From Pseudarthrobacter enclensis (lineage in GTDB: Bacteria; Actinomycetota; Actinomycetes; Actinomycetales; Micrococcaceae): a stretch of 64,000 bases of DNA. Within the stretch, counting starts at the first letter, position 1. Every line of letters starts with the position of its first letter. The stretch is from NCBI RefSeq assembly GCF_001457025.1, contig NZ_KQ758608.1:1-64000 (forward strand), read 5' to 3'. Shown here piece after piece: positions 32,621 to 42,819 of the stretch. The position numbers and the translations under genes are program-made. The notes below the pieces were generated by a model that did not search any database, was not told the origin of the DNA, and saw nothing but the letters and a program-made list of their open reading frames with translations.

Positions 32621-33393
32621 GATGCTCCCGGGTGGGCACGGTGAAGGGACTGGGTGAGGGCCAGGAGGTTGCCCAGATGCTCGGTGTGCCGGCCGTGGCG
32701 GGCTCCGCTGAAGGGGCGCGAGGCCCCCGGCAATTCGAGGTCGGCTTCGCTAAGGGTTTTGTCCAAGGCTGCCTGCCATTGATCGCGCAGGGCAGCCTCG
32801 CTGACGGCTATGCCCGCAGTAATGAGGTCCGGGTGGATCCATGTGTCATCGAACAGCTCATCAAAGTAAGGCTCTGCGTCAGCAAGAGCGGCTTGGGCAC
32901 GCTTTGCGCTCTCCGCTGTTCCCCTGCCAAGGCGGATCACCCAGTCCCGTGCATGGAGCTTGTGGTAACTCACCTCCTTTAAGGCCTTGGCTGAAATGGC
33001 GGACAATTGTGAGTCCGCTGAGTCGGCCAGTGCCGCGTAGCGAAGGATGAAGTATTCCGAGAGAAGGTAAATCCGGAGCATGACGAAGGCAAAGTCACCG
33101 TTAGGTACTTCGGCAAGAGCGCAGTTGCGGAACTGCGTATCCAGACGCAGGTACGCCAGGTCGTCCTCACTTCTGCCGGCACCTTCCAGCTCCCCTGCGT
33201 GGGCTAGGAGCCCACGGGCCTGGCCTAGCAAATCCAGGGCGATGTTTGAAATGGCAAGGTCTTCTTCGATGGTTGGCGACCGCGTGATGAGTTCTGCGCA
33301 TCTTTCGGAGAGCACGAGGGCGTCATCGCCGAGCCCCAGGACGTAGTGGCCTAAACCTGTCACTGCCGTGGTACGCGGATCTTCTACCGTCAT
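32614..33393 (-). CDS. paaC: PaaC-like structural subunit of the epoxidase
   Basis: A 259-residue ferritin-like helical protein: GLGHYVLGLGDDALVLSERC, DLAISNIALDLLGQARGLL, then YHKLHARDWVIRLGRGT and PYFDELFDDTWIHP, all PaaC hallmarks. PaaC partners with PaaA in the 1,2-epoxidase core and lacks a functional di-iron site. ATGA-type overlaps join it to paaB and paaD. Confidence 0.93.
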   Translation of the reverse strand: MTVEDPRTTAVTGLGHYVLGLGDDALVLSERCAELITRSPTIEEDLAISNIALDLLGQARGLLAHAGELEGAGRSEDDLAYLRLDTQFRNCALAEVPNGDFAFVMLRIYLLSEYFILRYAALADSADSQLSAISAKALKEVSYHKLHARDWVIRLGRGTAESAKRAQAALADAEPYFDELFDDTWIHPDLITAGIAVSEAALRDQWQAALDKTLSEADLELPGASRPFSGARHGRHTEHLGNLLALTQSLHRAHPGASW

Positions 33394-33719
33394 AGGTGCT
33401 CGACCCCCTCGGGTACCTCGTAGGAATTTGCATGCCGGTAGGTCTTGTCCTCTGCGGGGTCGAAAAACATGTCCTTTTCGTCCGGGTTGGAACTCTTGAT
33501 AGCGGCTGCAGGCACAACCCAGAGACCTACGCCCTCGGTTCTGCGTGTGTAGAGATCACGTGCGTACCGCAGCGCAGTATCGGGACCATGGGCGTGGACC
33601 GACCCTACGTGGGTATGGCTAAGACCGCGACGGGGCCGGACAAATACTTCATAGACCTCCGCCCGGTCAGGGGCGACTGGGCTTTTGTCCACGGGGCGCT
33701 CCTCACTGTGCCCTTGCAT
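33390..33719 (-). CDS. paaB: PaaB-like epoxidase subunit
   Basis: 109 residues: YEVFVRPRRGLSHTHVGSVH, ALRYARDLYTRRTEG and LWVVPA with a C-terminal FDPAEDKTYRHANSY, as in PaaB, which bridges PaaAC and the reductase. It overlaps the preceding alpha/beta hydrolase gene by 17 bases. The N-terminus is about 15 residues longer than in enteric PaaB. Confidence 0.92.
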   Translation of the reverse strand: MQGHSEERPVDKSPVAPDRAEVYEVFVRPRRGLSHTHVGSVHAHGPDTALRYARDLYTRRTEGVGLWVVPAAAIKSSNPDEKDMFFDPAEDKTYRHANSYEVPEGVEHL

Positions 33720-34452
33720 ATTGACTCCTGATTGACGAATGGTCGCTGCCGGAACAGAGATCGTGGATTAGAGACGCGACGTCACCGCTTCTTGAGACCA
33801 TGGGGCTGTGCCCGGAGGATATTTCCAGCGTTGTGGTTGCACCCGCGGCCATTCTTCGCTGAGCGGAAGGAGGGAGAACTCGATCCTGGGTGCAAACGAG
33901 ATAGACCGAGGTGGAGCCTTCTGGTATCCCCGCTTCGAGCCGCCCGTACAGCGTGCGGGCTGCCTGGGGCTCGAGTTGCTCTGCCGCCACGGCCGCTGCT
34001 GCGGGAGAACAATCATGGTAGAAGACCTCGAGCCCGAGAGCCTGGGGCACCGAAAACCTGCCGTCCTCTTCCCGTATAAGGCTTCCTGTCAGCGGGGACT
34101 CTTCGCCCTCGGCGTAGGACTCCATGACTGAATCGGGGCCCGTAAAAGCGGCGACATAAAGATAGGCGCGCACCGATCCCGCAGGTGCTTGTGCACCGGA
34201 GATGGCAAGGCCTCCATAGGAATGGCCGACCAGCACTACCGGGCCGTCGATGGCGCGGACAGCCTCTGCCACCGCGATGCAATCTGCTTCGAGTGTTTCC
34301 GGACCGGGCGTGGAGCCGTGTCCCGGCAGATCAAGTACTGCCGATGGAACTCCCCGACGGTTCAGGTCATTCTGCACGGCCTCCCAGGCTGAGCTGTTGT
34401 GCCATGCACCATGAACCAGCAGCGCTGTGGCCATGACCGGGTTGTTACTCAC
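33703..34452 (-). CDS. Alpha/beta hydrolase
   Basis: 249 residues. The nucleophile elbow is GHSYGG, the oxyanion region is LVHGAWHNSSAWE, and the acid and base are in CTQDRVLPPSAQR and SSGHSPMVSR. The layout is that of the MenH/salicylate-esterase-like group of small cytoplasmic hydrolases. It is inserted in the middle of the paa genes (between maoC and paaB), which is unusual, and it may hydrolyse a ring-opened intermediate or an ester/thioester. The specific reaction is unassigned. Confidence 0.85.
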   Translation of the reverse strand: MSNNPVMATALLVHGAWHNSSAWEAVQNDLNRRGVPSAVLDLPGHGSTPGPETLEADCIAVAEAVRAIDGPVVLVGHSYGGLAISGAQAPAGSVRAYLYVAAFTGPDSVMESYAEGEESPLTGSLIREEDGRFSVPQALGLEVFYHDCSPAAAAVAAEQLEPQAARTLYGRLEAGIPEGSTSVYLVCTQDRVLPPSAQRRMAAGATTTLEISSGHSPMVSRSGDVASLIHDLCSGSDHSSIRSQYARAQ

Positions 34453-34900
34453 CGTTTTTGCTAACGATCAGCGTGAACGACCCGGTCAGGACCGACTCTC
34501 CGCGCTGGTTGGTGACTTCCAAATTCACAGGGACGAATCCGTTGCTCTCCCGTTCCTTCCCTACACTTACCGTGCCTTCTGAGTGCAGGGTGTCACCAAT
34601 GAAAACCGGTGCCAAAAACCGGAAGTCGGTCATTCCGATCGCGGCTTCGACCTGCCAATTTTCCTGGGTTATCCGCTGAGCCAACTGGCCCATCGCCAGA
34701 GCCACCGTAAGCGGGCCATGGGCAACACGCTGACCGAATGGGTGGTCAGCCATAACGTGAGCATTCATATGGAGTTTGTAGAAGTCACCTGTCAGACCCG
34801 CATATGTAACGATGTGCGATTCGGTGACAGTGACATCGGTCCCCTCAAAGCGGTAACCCTCGAGGAGATCATGAAAATGACGGGGCGGGACGATGGACAT
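34445..34900 (-). CDS. MaoC-family hydratase
   Basis: A 151-residue single hot-dog domain with the R-hydratase signature: TYAGLTGDFYKLHMN (catalytic Asp and His in GDxxxxH) and FGQRVAHGPLTVALAMGQL. In the standard phenylacetate pathway the MaoC domain is fused in PaaZ, where it opens oxepin-CoA; here it stands alone, without an aldehyde dehydrogenase part. It overlaps the hydrolase gene by 8 bases and lies downstream of paaA. Confidence 0.88.
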   Translation of the reverse strand: MSIVPPRHFHDLLEGYRFEGTDVTVTESHIVTYAGLTGDFYKLHMNAHVMADHPFGQRVAHGPLTVALAMGQLAQRITQENWQVEAAIGMTDFRFLAPVFIGDTLHSEGTVSVGKERESNGFVPVNLEVTNQRGESVLTGSFTLIVSKNGE

Positions 34901-34974
34901 GCGTTACTTCCTTAGATCAGGGCGGCAAAGGAGCCGGGGAATGATTAGTTGGGACATCGTTGGCGTGACCTCTG

Positions 34975-35904
34975 TCAAGAGACGAGGGCGCCGTTCTCGA
35001 TCTGGTGTTCGTAAGCGGCTGCGGCCTCCCTGACCCAGCGTCCGTCTTCATGGGCAGCTACCCGCCGCGCAAGACGTTCCCGGGTGCAGGGACCGGCTCC
35101 GTTGACGTTGGCCCAGAACTCATCCCAGTCCAGCGGACCGGAGTTGTAATGGCCCCGCTCGGCATCCCAAATCAGCTCCTCATCGGGAATGGTGAGGCCA
35201 AGCGCTTCGGCCTGTGGGACGCAGAGATCGATAAACCTCTGACGAAGCTCGTCGTTGGTATGACGCTTGATACCCCAAGCCATTGAGCGGGCCGTGTTCG
35301 GTGAATCCGTGTCCGGAGGCCCAAACAGCATGAGGCTGGGCTGCCACCACCGGTTAACAGCGTCCTGAGCCATGTTCCGCTGCTCTTCGGTGCCGTTGGC
35401 GAGTACGCGCATCGCGTCATACCCCTGGCGCTGGTGAAAGCTTTCTTCTTTGCAGATGCGGGCCATCGCGCGGGCGTATGGCCCATAGGAACAGCGCGAA
35501 AGCGGCACCTGATTGACGATCGCGGCCCCGTCTCCCATCCACCCCATGACGGCAACATCTGCCCAAGTGAGCATCGGATAGTTGAAGATCGTGCTGTACT
35601 TTTGCTGGCCGCTGTGGAGGCGCTCGAGCATCTCCCCCTGGTCCATCCCAAGAGATTCGGCCGCGCCATAGAGGTACAGGCCGTGCCCTGCTTCATCTTG
35701 AACTTTTGCGATCAGGATCGCTTTCCGATAGAGGCTTGGGGCCCGGGATATCCAGTTGCCTTCCGGCTGCATGCCAATGATCTCTGAGTGGGCGTGCTGG
35801 GCAATCTGGCGCAATACGCTGCGCCGGAAGTCCTCCGGCATAGGGTCATGCGGCTCGATTGTCTTGCCCTCTGCGATCAGCGTTTCAAACGTGTTAGTGT
35901 CCAT
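34975..35904 (-). CDS. paaA: PaaA-like epoxidase catalytic subunit
   Basis: A 309-residue ferritin-fold oxygenase subunit. Carboxylate/His ligands are visible in AKVQDEAGHGLYLY and ICKEESFHQRQGYDAM, and GYxxM-type PaaA regions are kept. PaaA inserts one O2-derived oxygen into the aryl-CoA ring to form a 1,2-epoxide. It starts one base after the acetoacetyl-CoA synthetase stop. No PaaK-type ligase is present, so the CoA thioester must arise from another enzyme; a non-phenylacetyl substrate is possible. Confidence 0.93.
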   Translation of the reverse strand: MDTNTFETLIAEGKTIEPHDPMPEDFRRSVLRQIAQHAHSEIIGMQPEGNWISRAPSLYRKAILIAKVQDEAGHGLYLYGAAESLGMDQGEMLERLHSGQQKYSTIFNYPMLTWADVAVMGWMGDGAAIVNQVPLSRCSYGPYARAMARICKEESFHQRQGYDAMRVLANGTEEQRNMAQDAVNRWWQPSLMLFGPPDTDSPNTARSMAWGIKRHTNDELRQRFIDLCVPQAEALGLTIPDEELIWDAERGHYNSGPLDWDEFWANVNGAGPCTRERLARRVAAHEDGRWVREAAAAYEHQIENGALVS

Positions 35905-37902
35905 TTACTTTCCGATCGTCGATAAATGCTCGGTTTTCCCAGAACGTGCCGCCGCGAATGCCGCAAACTCCTCCATGAGGGCTGGATCGTCCAACGAACC
36001 CAGGTCCGCGACCCGCTCTAAGGGCTCGCCTTGCAGGAGACGCTTTACCGGAACCTCGAGCTTCTTCCCCGTTCTGGTGTGCGGTATGCCGCGCACAGCA
36101 ACGATGTCATCGGGCAGATAGCGCACCGATAAGTGCTCTCTGATCGCTGCCGAGATCCTTTGGCGAGCGGTTTCCTCATTGACACCGTCAGTCAATTGCA
36201 CGAAGAGCGGCATGTAATAGTCCTCGGCACCAATCTCCGCGCCCACCACCAGGGCTTCGGCGATCTCGGGCAAGGATTCAACAACCGCGTAGATTTCTGC
36301 AGATCCCAGCCTGAGACCGTTCCGGTTCAAGGTGGAGTCCGAACGCCCATGAATCTTGATGCCGGCCGCGTTGAACTCGATGAAGTCGCCGTGGCGCCAC
36401 ACGCCGGGATACATGTCGAAATAGCTTGCGCGGTACCTGGATCCGTCGTTGTCACCCCAAAAATACAGCGGCATTGAAGGGAGAGGTTTGGTGACCACCA
36501 ACTCGCCAGTGCCTTCGGCCGGTGCGCCGTCAGCATCCCAGGCTTGGACATTAACACCCAGTGCCGGTGCCTGGATGTAGCCAACCCGTACCGGTTCGCA
36601 AGGAATGCCGCCAACAAATATTGACGCGATATCGGTGCCTCCACTTACGGAACTCAGCCAGACATCCCCAACGCAGGCATAAACCCAGCGGTAGCCATCC
36701 GATGAAAGAGGTGATCCGGTGACTTGGACGAACTTCAATCGGGACAGGTCGTGTTGCTGTGAAGGCACCAACTCCTTTTTGGCGCATGCGTGGATGAATC
36801 CTGCGCTGACACCCAGAGCGGTTGCGCCGGTCAACGCAGCGAGTTCCCAGACCCGGTCGACGGAAGGGAAGGTCGGGTTGCCATCGACCAGCACCGCCGT
36901 CGCCCCTGCGCCCAGCGTCGACACAAGTGCGTTCCATACCACCCAGCTTGTCGATGCGATGCTGAGGAAACGGTCCTCCGGACGAAGGTCGCAGTGAATG
37001 AGCAGCATCTTCATCATTTCGATGAGCGCGCCCCCATGGCCGTGGACGATGCCCTTTGGGATCCCTGTTGTTCCTGACGAAAAGAGGACCCAGAGGGGGT
37101 GGTCGAAGTTGAGGTCCTCGTAGGCTGGTTCGGCAGGATGGGCCGTGATGTCATTCCAGTTACGGCACGGTAGCGCCGTCTCGGGAACTGGAGTGTCTGT
37201 ATGAGTGGTCACCCATACAACGTGTTCGACACTGGTCAAGGAGGTGAGAACCTCTTCAACTTCCGCCCGCCGATCCCGGTCCCGCCCTCCGAGGCGGTAA
37301 CCCGGCGAGGCGATCATGACTTTGGGGCTCAGCTGTGCGAACCGCGACGAAATAGCACCTGGGCCGAACTCAGGAGAGCAAATTGACCAAACAGCTCCCA
37401 TTGAGGCGGTCGCCAGCAACCCAACAACGGCTTCTTCGACGTTGGGAAGCACGGCAACCACCCGGTCCCCGGCTCTTACCCCTGTCGACCGGAGATGCGC
37501 GGCCAGTGCCCCCACTTTTCCTCGCAGCACCTCCCAGCTCGTTTCGCTGAGGGCGTTGTTTTCGGTGACCGACAGAAGCGCAATGCCCTCCCGCCCCTCC
37601 AGCAGATGCCGGGCGTAATTGACAGTCCTCCCGGGAAACCAGCTCGCACCAGGCATAGCATTCGAGGAGCAGGCCGCGCCCGAAACGCCGCCCATGGTGA
37701 TGCCGGCAAACTCTGCAAACAGTTCCCAAAATCGGTTGTTGGGTTGTGTTGACCACTTCCACAAGGAGTCATAGCTCCCATCCAGCGGTGCGCCATGCCG
37801 TTGGGCAAAGTCCGTGAAGCGGGCCACCGAGGTATCGGAAATGGCGTTCTCGTCCGGCCGCCAGATGATGGCACCTTCGGCGGCGTTCTTGTCTACAATC
37901 AC
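35905..37902 (-). CDS. Acetoacetyl-CoA synthetase-type ligase
   Basis: 665 residues, the usual size of AacS. It has the AMP-binding loop LFSSGTTGIPKGIVH, the AacS-specific N-terminus (IIWRPDENAISDTSVARFTD, MPGASWFPGRTVNYARHLLEG), GVWRHGDFIE, and the catalytic Lys in TRTGKKLEVPVKRLL. It activates acetoacetate to acetoacetyl-CoA. The GTG start overlaps the cupin stop (GTGA). Together with FAH-type hydrolases and thiolases it can recover acetoacetate from ring cleavage. A shifted specificity, acting as the missing aryl-CoA ligase, cannot be excluded. Confidence 0.88.
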   Translation of the reverse strand: MIVDKNAAEGAIIWRPDENAISDTSVARFTDFAQRHGAPLDGSYDSLWKWSTQPNNRFWELFAEFAGITMGGVSGAACSSNAMPGASWFPGRTVNYARHLLEGREGIALLSVTENNALSETSWEVLRGKVGALAAHLRSTGVRAGDRVVAVLPNVEEAVVGLLATASMGAVWSICSPEFGPGAISSRFAQLSPKVMIASPGYRLGGRDRDRRAEVEEVLTSLTSVEHVVWVTTHTDTPVPETALPCRNWNDITAHPAEPAYEDLNFDHPLWVLFSSGTTGIPKGIVHGHGGALIEMMKMLLIHCDLRPEDRFLSIASTSWVVWNALVSTLGAGATAVLVDGNPTFPSVDRVWELAALTGATALGVSAGFIHACAKKELVPSQQHDLSRLKFVQVTGSPLSSDGYRWVYACVGDVWLSSVSGGTDIASIFVGGIPCEPVRVGYIQAPALGVNVQAWDADGAPAEGTGELVVTKPLPSMPLYFWGDNDGSRYRASYFDMYPGVWRHGDFIEFNAAGIKIHGRSDSTLNRNGLRLGSAEIYAVVESLPEIAEALVVGAEIGAEDYYMPLFVQLTDGVNEETARQRISAAIREHLSVRYLPDDIVAVRGIPHTRTGKKLEVPVKRLLQGEPLERVADLGSLDDPALMEEFAAFAAARSGKTEHLSTIGK

Positions 37903-38498
37903 GCCTGCTCCAAAGTCCTGTCGGCAGTCTTTCGTTGCATGGCGATATCCGCTGCGGAAAGAGGGGGGGTGCCGATGAGAACGAACAGGACCCTTGCGAT
38001 TTTGTCGGTGCGGTTTGACCAGGCATGGCTGGTAGCGCGCTGGACCACGACGTCACCAGCCTGCAGCGTGGCCTCTCCTTCGTCAACGACGAGCGTAATT
38101 TCCCCGTCGAGCACTACTGCATAGTCCAGAGAGTCGGTCCGATGGAACCAAAAGTGCTTCTCCGCAGCATGGTCGCTGCCTGCAGCGGCGTCATCGGAAC
38201 CATGGATTTCACCGAAGATTAGAGAACGGGCGTCCTTCGGGTAGGCCGTATCGGGAGGAAAATCAGCAACCCGCACGATGGTTTCCCCCGCAGCCGGAAA
38301 TGACGGGATGGTGTTACCAGCTGCGGCAGGATCCCAATCGGAAACGTGATCGATGGCTCCGGATGTGAGCCAGGGCACCATTGATGCCAAATCCGGGACT
38401 GAAAACTCGAGTCGGTTTGGTGTGGGACCATCAAAAAGAATGACTGCTCGGCCCTCGTCATTATGGCCTGTAACCACGCGGCGGACGGAAGCTCCCAT
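37899..38498 (-). CDS. Cupin-domain protein
   Basis: 199 residues. The C-terminal half is a cupin: FHRTDSLDYAVVLDGEITLV, then LQAGDVVVQRATSHAWSN, with His residues suitable for metal binding. The N-terminal half is a second beta-rich region (FDGPTPNRLEFSVPDLASMV). Small cupins of this layout are seen beside aromatic catabolic genes, as isomerases, dioxygenase-like enzymes or sensors. It lies between FAH 2 and the AacS gene, with start and stop overlaps or near-overlaps on both sides. Confidence 0.8.
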   Translation of the reverse strand: MGASVRRVVTGHNDEGRAVILFDGPTPNRLEFSVPDLASMVPWLTSGAIDHVSDWDPAAAGNTIPSFPAAGETIVRVADFPPDTAYPKDARSLIFGEIHGSDDAAAGSDHAAEKHFWFHRTDSLDYAVVLDGEITLVVDEGEATLQAGDVVVQRATSHAWSNRTDKIARVLFVLIGTPPLSAADIAMQRKTADRTLEQA

Positions 38499-38501
38499 GG
38501 C

Positions 38502-39512
38502 TTACTGCTCGCCTTCGAAGGGGTAAGTCCGCGCCGCCGGCCACCATGGCGGCGTTTCCTTCTCGGTTGCTATGGTGTTGCGCAAAACCCCGACTCCTTC
38601 GAGTTCGAGCTCCACTACGTCGCCCAGTTCCAAGAACCTGCCGATCTCGACTCCGGCACCAAAACCCATGGTTCCCGATCCGATGATGTCGCCAGCCTGG
38701 AGGCCATCAAATACCGAAACGAAAGCCACCAACTCTTCAGGTGTGTAGACGAAGTTTTCAATTTTGGTGTTCGAACGCACTTCGCCGTTTACCCGCACCT
38801 GGCCCCGGAGTCCTTCGATTGACTCAATCTCGTCAAGCGTTGTGATCCAGGGTCCGAAGCTGAATGCGAAGTCCTTGCTGTGCTGCGGCCCCATCCCGAC
38901 GCTGCTCTCCAGGGACTGCACGTCCCTCAGACTCCAGTCACTGAAGATGGTCACGCCAAAAACGTGGTCCATCGCTTCGTCAGGGGTGAGGTTGCGTCCC
39001 GACCTTCCAATGACGTATCCAATTTCCAGCTCGTAATCCAACTTCTGGGAAATGTCCGGGAAGGGAATGGTTTGCTCCGGTCCATACACGGTCGCAGTTG
39101 AGCCCTTGAAGTAGCCTGGACGCTCATAAATGGCGCGCGGCGGTATCGCGTTGACAGTCCCGAAATAGTTCTCGATGTGAGTTGCGAATGTCAGGCCATC
39201 ACGAATCATCGGCGGGTCGATCGCGGCGCGCCATTCAACTTGTTCGATAGGGGTGGAAGCATCATCCGCGGCGGCAAGCGCCGCGTGGGCTGATTCGAGG
39301 AACGTATCACCAGAAGCGATTCCCGCTGCGAGACTGCCGGGGAATAACGTGAGTGCAAGCTCGCGTGCGCGGCTTGCCGAGGCGCCAGTCCTTTCGAGAG
39401 TCAAGGCATACGCTCTTGCAAGATCAACGACCCGGCCGGCTTCCGGCTCAACTGCCACGACCCGAATTTGCTCGCCGTCAACTGTCGGCACGGCTATCCG
39501 TCCTAGCTTCAT
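38502..39512 (-). CDS. Fumarylacetoacetate hydrolase family protein 2
   Basis: 336 residues from an ATG with AGGAGGT. FAH-fold motifs are LDYELEIGYVIGRSGRNL (metal Glu residues), VFGVTIFSDWSLRD, SKDFAFSFGPWITTLDEI and the Gly loop IIGSGTMGFGAG. The SKDFA...GPW segment resembles fumarylacetoacetases and related diketo hydrolases. As first gene of the operon that also encodes AacS and the epoxidase, release of acetoacetate from a ring-cleavage product is an attractive, unproven role. Confidence 0.85.
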   Translation of the reverse strand: MKLGRIAVPTVDGEQIRVVAVEPEAGRVVDLARAYALTLERTGASASRARELALTLFPGSLAAGIASGDTFLESAHAALAAADDASTPIEQVEWRAAIDPPMIRDGLTFATHIENYFGTVNAIPPRAIYERPGYFKGSTATVYGPEQTIPFPDISQKLDYELEIGYVIGRSGRNLTPDEAMDHVFGVTIFSDWSLRDVQSLESSVGMGPQHSKDFAFSFGPWITTLDEIESIEGLRGQVRVNGEVRSNTKIENFVYTPEELVAFVSVFDGLQAGDIIGSGTMGFGAGVEIGRFLELGDVVELELEGVGVLRNTIATEKETPPWWPAARTYPFEGEQ

Positions 39513-39555
39513 TGCTACCTCCTGTGTGGCCCTGACATTCGGACCCCTATGTGTT

Positions 39556-39595
39556 CGATACGAACAGTATCGCATGAGGCGTGCTCCATGTCACC
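39556..39595 (-). promoter_or_regulatory. Promoter with regulon operator b for the FAH2-paaE operon
   Basis: CGATAC-GAACA-GTATCG (39556-39572) is a perfect 6-bp inverted repeat. On the minus strand GTGACA (39594-39589) and GATACT (39571-39566) form -35 and -10 elements 17 bases apart. The -10 lies within the operator, so occupancy should block transcription. Confidence 0.75.
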
Positions 39596-39650
39596 CCCGC
39601 ACTCCTGCTGTCAGTGCCGGCTCACTCGGGGTTCTTAGTACGCCAAATAC

Positions 39651-39678
39651 TGTACGTTCCGTACCGGCAAGCTATGAT
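39651..39678 (+). promoter_or_regulatory. Promoter with operator c for the TetR gene
   Basis: TGTAC-GTTCC-GTACC (39651-39665) has the same half-site spacing as the other copies. A TATGAT -10 at 39673-39678 sits only 7 bases before the ATG, implying a leaderless, autoregulated tetR transcript divergent from operon b. Confidence 0.6.
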
Positions 39679-39684
39679 TGCGCC

Positions 39685-40272
39685 ATGGTTGTTAGAAGTG
39701 AGACGAGCAGAAAAGCAATTCTCGAGGCGACGATGACGTTGCTTGATGAGCGCCGTCCGGATGCCTTGACGGTACAGAAGCTCTCAATCGAACGGATTGC
39801 CCGCGAGGCAGGCGTTAGTAAGACGACGATTTATCGTTGGTGGCCAAGCAAGGCGGCAGTGGTCATTGATACGTTTCTGGACAATCACATAGCCCGAACG
39901 CCCGTGCGCGAGGATATTCCTGCTATCGAAGCGATCCAGGAACATCTCACGTCTATCGCGGAGGTCTATGCCGGCTACGAGGGCCGGTTAATCTCTCAAC
40001 TCATCGCGGAGTGCCAGTATGACCCGGCGACAATGGCAGAGTATAAGAAAAGGTTTTACGGTCACAGGCTCCAAACAGCCATAGACCTCATTGAGAGGGC
40101 GATGGCTGAAAACTCGATCCGGAGCGATGTTTCCCCTCGTTTGGTAGCGGAGCTGATCTATGCTCCGATCTACTATCGGCTTCTTTTTGCCGACGGTCCG
40201 CTTACTCCCGAGGCCATGAAGGAGATTTTGCGTACAGTGCTGGAAGGAATAAGCGGGTCCGGACGGCCCTAG
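39685..40272 (+). CDS. TetR-family repressor of the catabolic regulon
   Basis: 195 residues. The N-terminal HTH is standard TetR: RKAILEATMTLLDERRPDAL, IERIAREAGVSKTTIYRWWP SKAAV with the recognition helix and the IYxxWxSK signature. The C-terminal ligand domain begins about residue 65 (DTFLDNHIARTPVREDIPAI) and resembles the TetR_C_11-type group with a RLISQLIAECQYDP helix. It is divergent from the FAH2-paaE operon and flanked by operators b and c. The inducer would be a pathway intermediate, possibly a CoA ester. Confidence 0.88.
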   Translation: MVVRSETSRKAILEATMTLLDERRPDALTVQKLSIERIAREAGVSKTTIYRWWPSKAAVVIDTFLDNHIARTPVREDIPAIEAIQEHLTSIAEVYAGYEGRLISQLIAECQYDPATMAEYKKRFYGHRLQTAIDLIERAMAENSIRSDVSPRLVAELIYAPIYYRLLFADGPLTPEAMKEILRTVLEGISGSGRP

Positions 40273-40656
40273 CCTTCAGGGAATGAGAAGGACCTCACAT
40301 CGTCGGGCTAAGGCTCGCGTTGAAAGAGTCTTTGGCGCCGCTGTCCAACGCTCCAGATCCGGTACACGCAGCGTCGCGGGTCCGCCGCTAAGGTGCGTGC
40401 TTACGCACGTGCCAGATTTCCGTCGGCATTAGCCTCCGGTCAAGCGGCGGCGGGGATGCACTGTGCTGAGAGTTGTCGCACTGGCCGGGCCGATCTGGGC
40501 ATCCGCCAAGTTTTCATACCGCGACCAACGCACGAAAATGCATCCTGCTCCTGTCTGATGCGGCTGTACCCGTAACTCATCCATTAGATAAGCACCTTTA
40601 GCCGAGTCACCCAATCAGCCTGGAGCAATGTCGCACCGGACCAAAATGTAGGTCGA
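40273..40656. other. Gap after tetR with a possible transposase scrap
   Basis: No complete gene is visible. One plus-strand frame around 40289-40360 reads SHRRAKARVERVFGAAVQRS, faintly like the C-terminal box of IS5-type transposases. A small hairpin (GTGCGTGCTTACGCAC) lies near 40394. Neither is strong enough to annotate further. Confidence 0.3.
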
Positions 40657-40818
40657 TCAGCAGGGAACTTCCTGGATGGTCTGTTCGACCAGGTCGTCGC
40701 AATATACCGAGACAGTGAAGGTGTTGGGCCCACTGAGGGCGACGACAACTTTGTCCTCTGATTTTTTAACATGGGAAAAAAGTTCTTGAATAGCGTCGTC
40801 CAAGGTGCTTTGGGTCAT
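40657..40818 (-). CDS. Small hypothetical protein
   Basis: A 53-residue acidic protein (STLDDAIQELFSHVKKSEDK, VVVALSGPNTFTVSVY). The start at ATG 40818 is chosen over in-frame ATGs at 40839 and 40860, on weak ribosome-site evidence (GGGAC). Its helix-strand-strand layout with AIQxL and FTV motifs loosely resembles the C-terminal half of the 60453 protein, suggesting a small family scattered in this island. The function is unknown. Confidence 0.45.
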   Translation of the reverse strand: MTQSTLDDAIQELFSHVKKSEDKVVVALSGPNTFTVSVYCDDLVEQTIQEVPC

Positions 40819-40972
40819 TGATTTGTCCCATATTTTCATCGATACCGATTTTGAGTTCATGTCAGCTTTCGGTCAGGTGGAGGCTGTTGCTCCAGTTGGC
40901 CGGCGCTTCCCGACCGCGCCGGTCTTGCCGTCGGGCCCACTCCCTTGGGTCTCCAAATGTCGCGAACCTGGA

Positions 40973-41010
40973 GATCCTTCGGATGCCAGCGCGCCGGCAT
41001 CCGAAGGATC
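40973..41010. repeat. Strong stem-loop downstream of malate synthase
   Basis: There is a perfect 15-bp inverted repeat (40973-40987 with 40996-41010) around a GC-only 8-base loop. It lies 76 bases after the malate synthase stop on its transcribed side and could end that transcript. No T-run is present, so another role is possible. Confidence 0.55.
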
Positions 41011-41085
41011 CCCAGAGTCCCCCTTGCCTAGATACGTTGCGAAGGTAAGTGCGGCCAGCCCGGAGTAACTGTCCTCCTCCACACG

Positions 41086-42738
<1,653 letters not shown>

Positions 42739-42819
42739 CTAAGTTCTCCTGGTGCAGGGTACAACTGAAGAGCAGCAGGTGACGCTCGTGCCACCGGCTG
42801 CTATTCAGTTGGGAAAGTT

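Noticed and set aside
35905..37902. Calling the 665-residue ligase a phenylacetate-CoA ligase (PaaK)
   Set aside because: Its length and N- and C-terminal motifs fit acetoacetyl-CoA synthetase, not the roughly 440-residue PaaK.
40289..40360. Possible IS5-type transposase tail
   Set aside because: Only about 20 residues look similar, with no flanking repeats or further boxes; too short to call.
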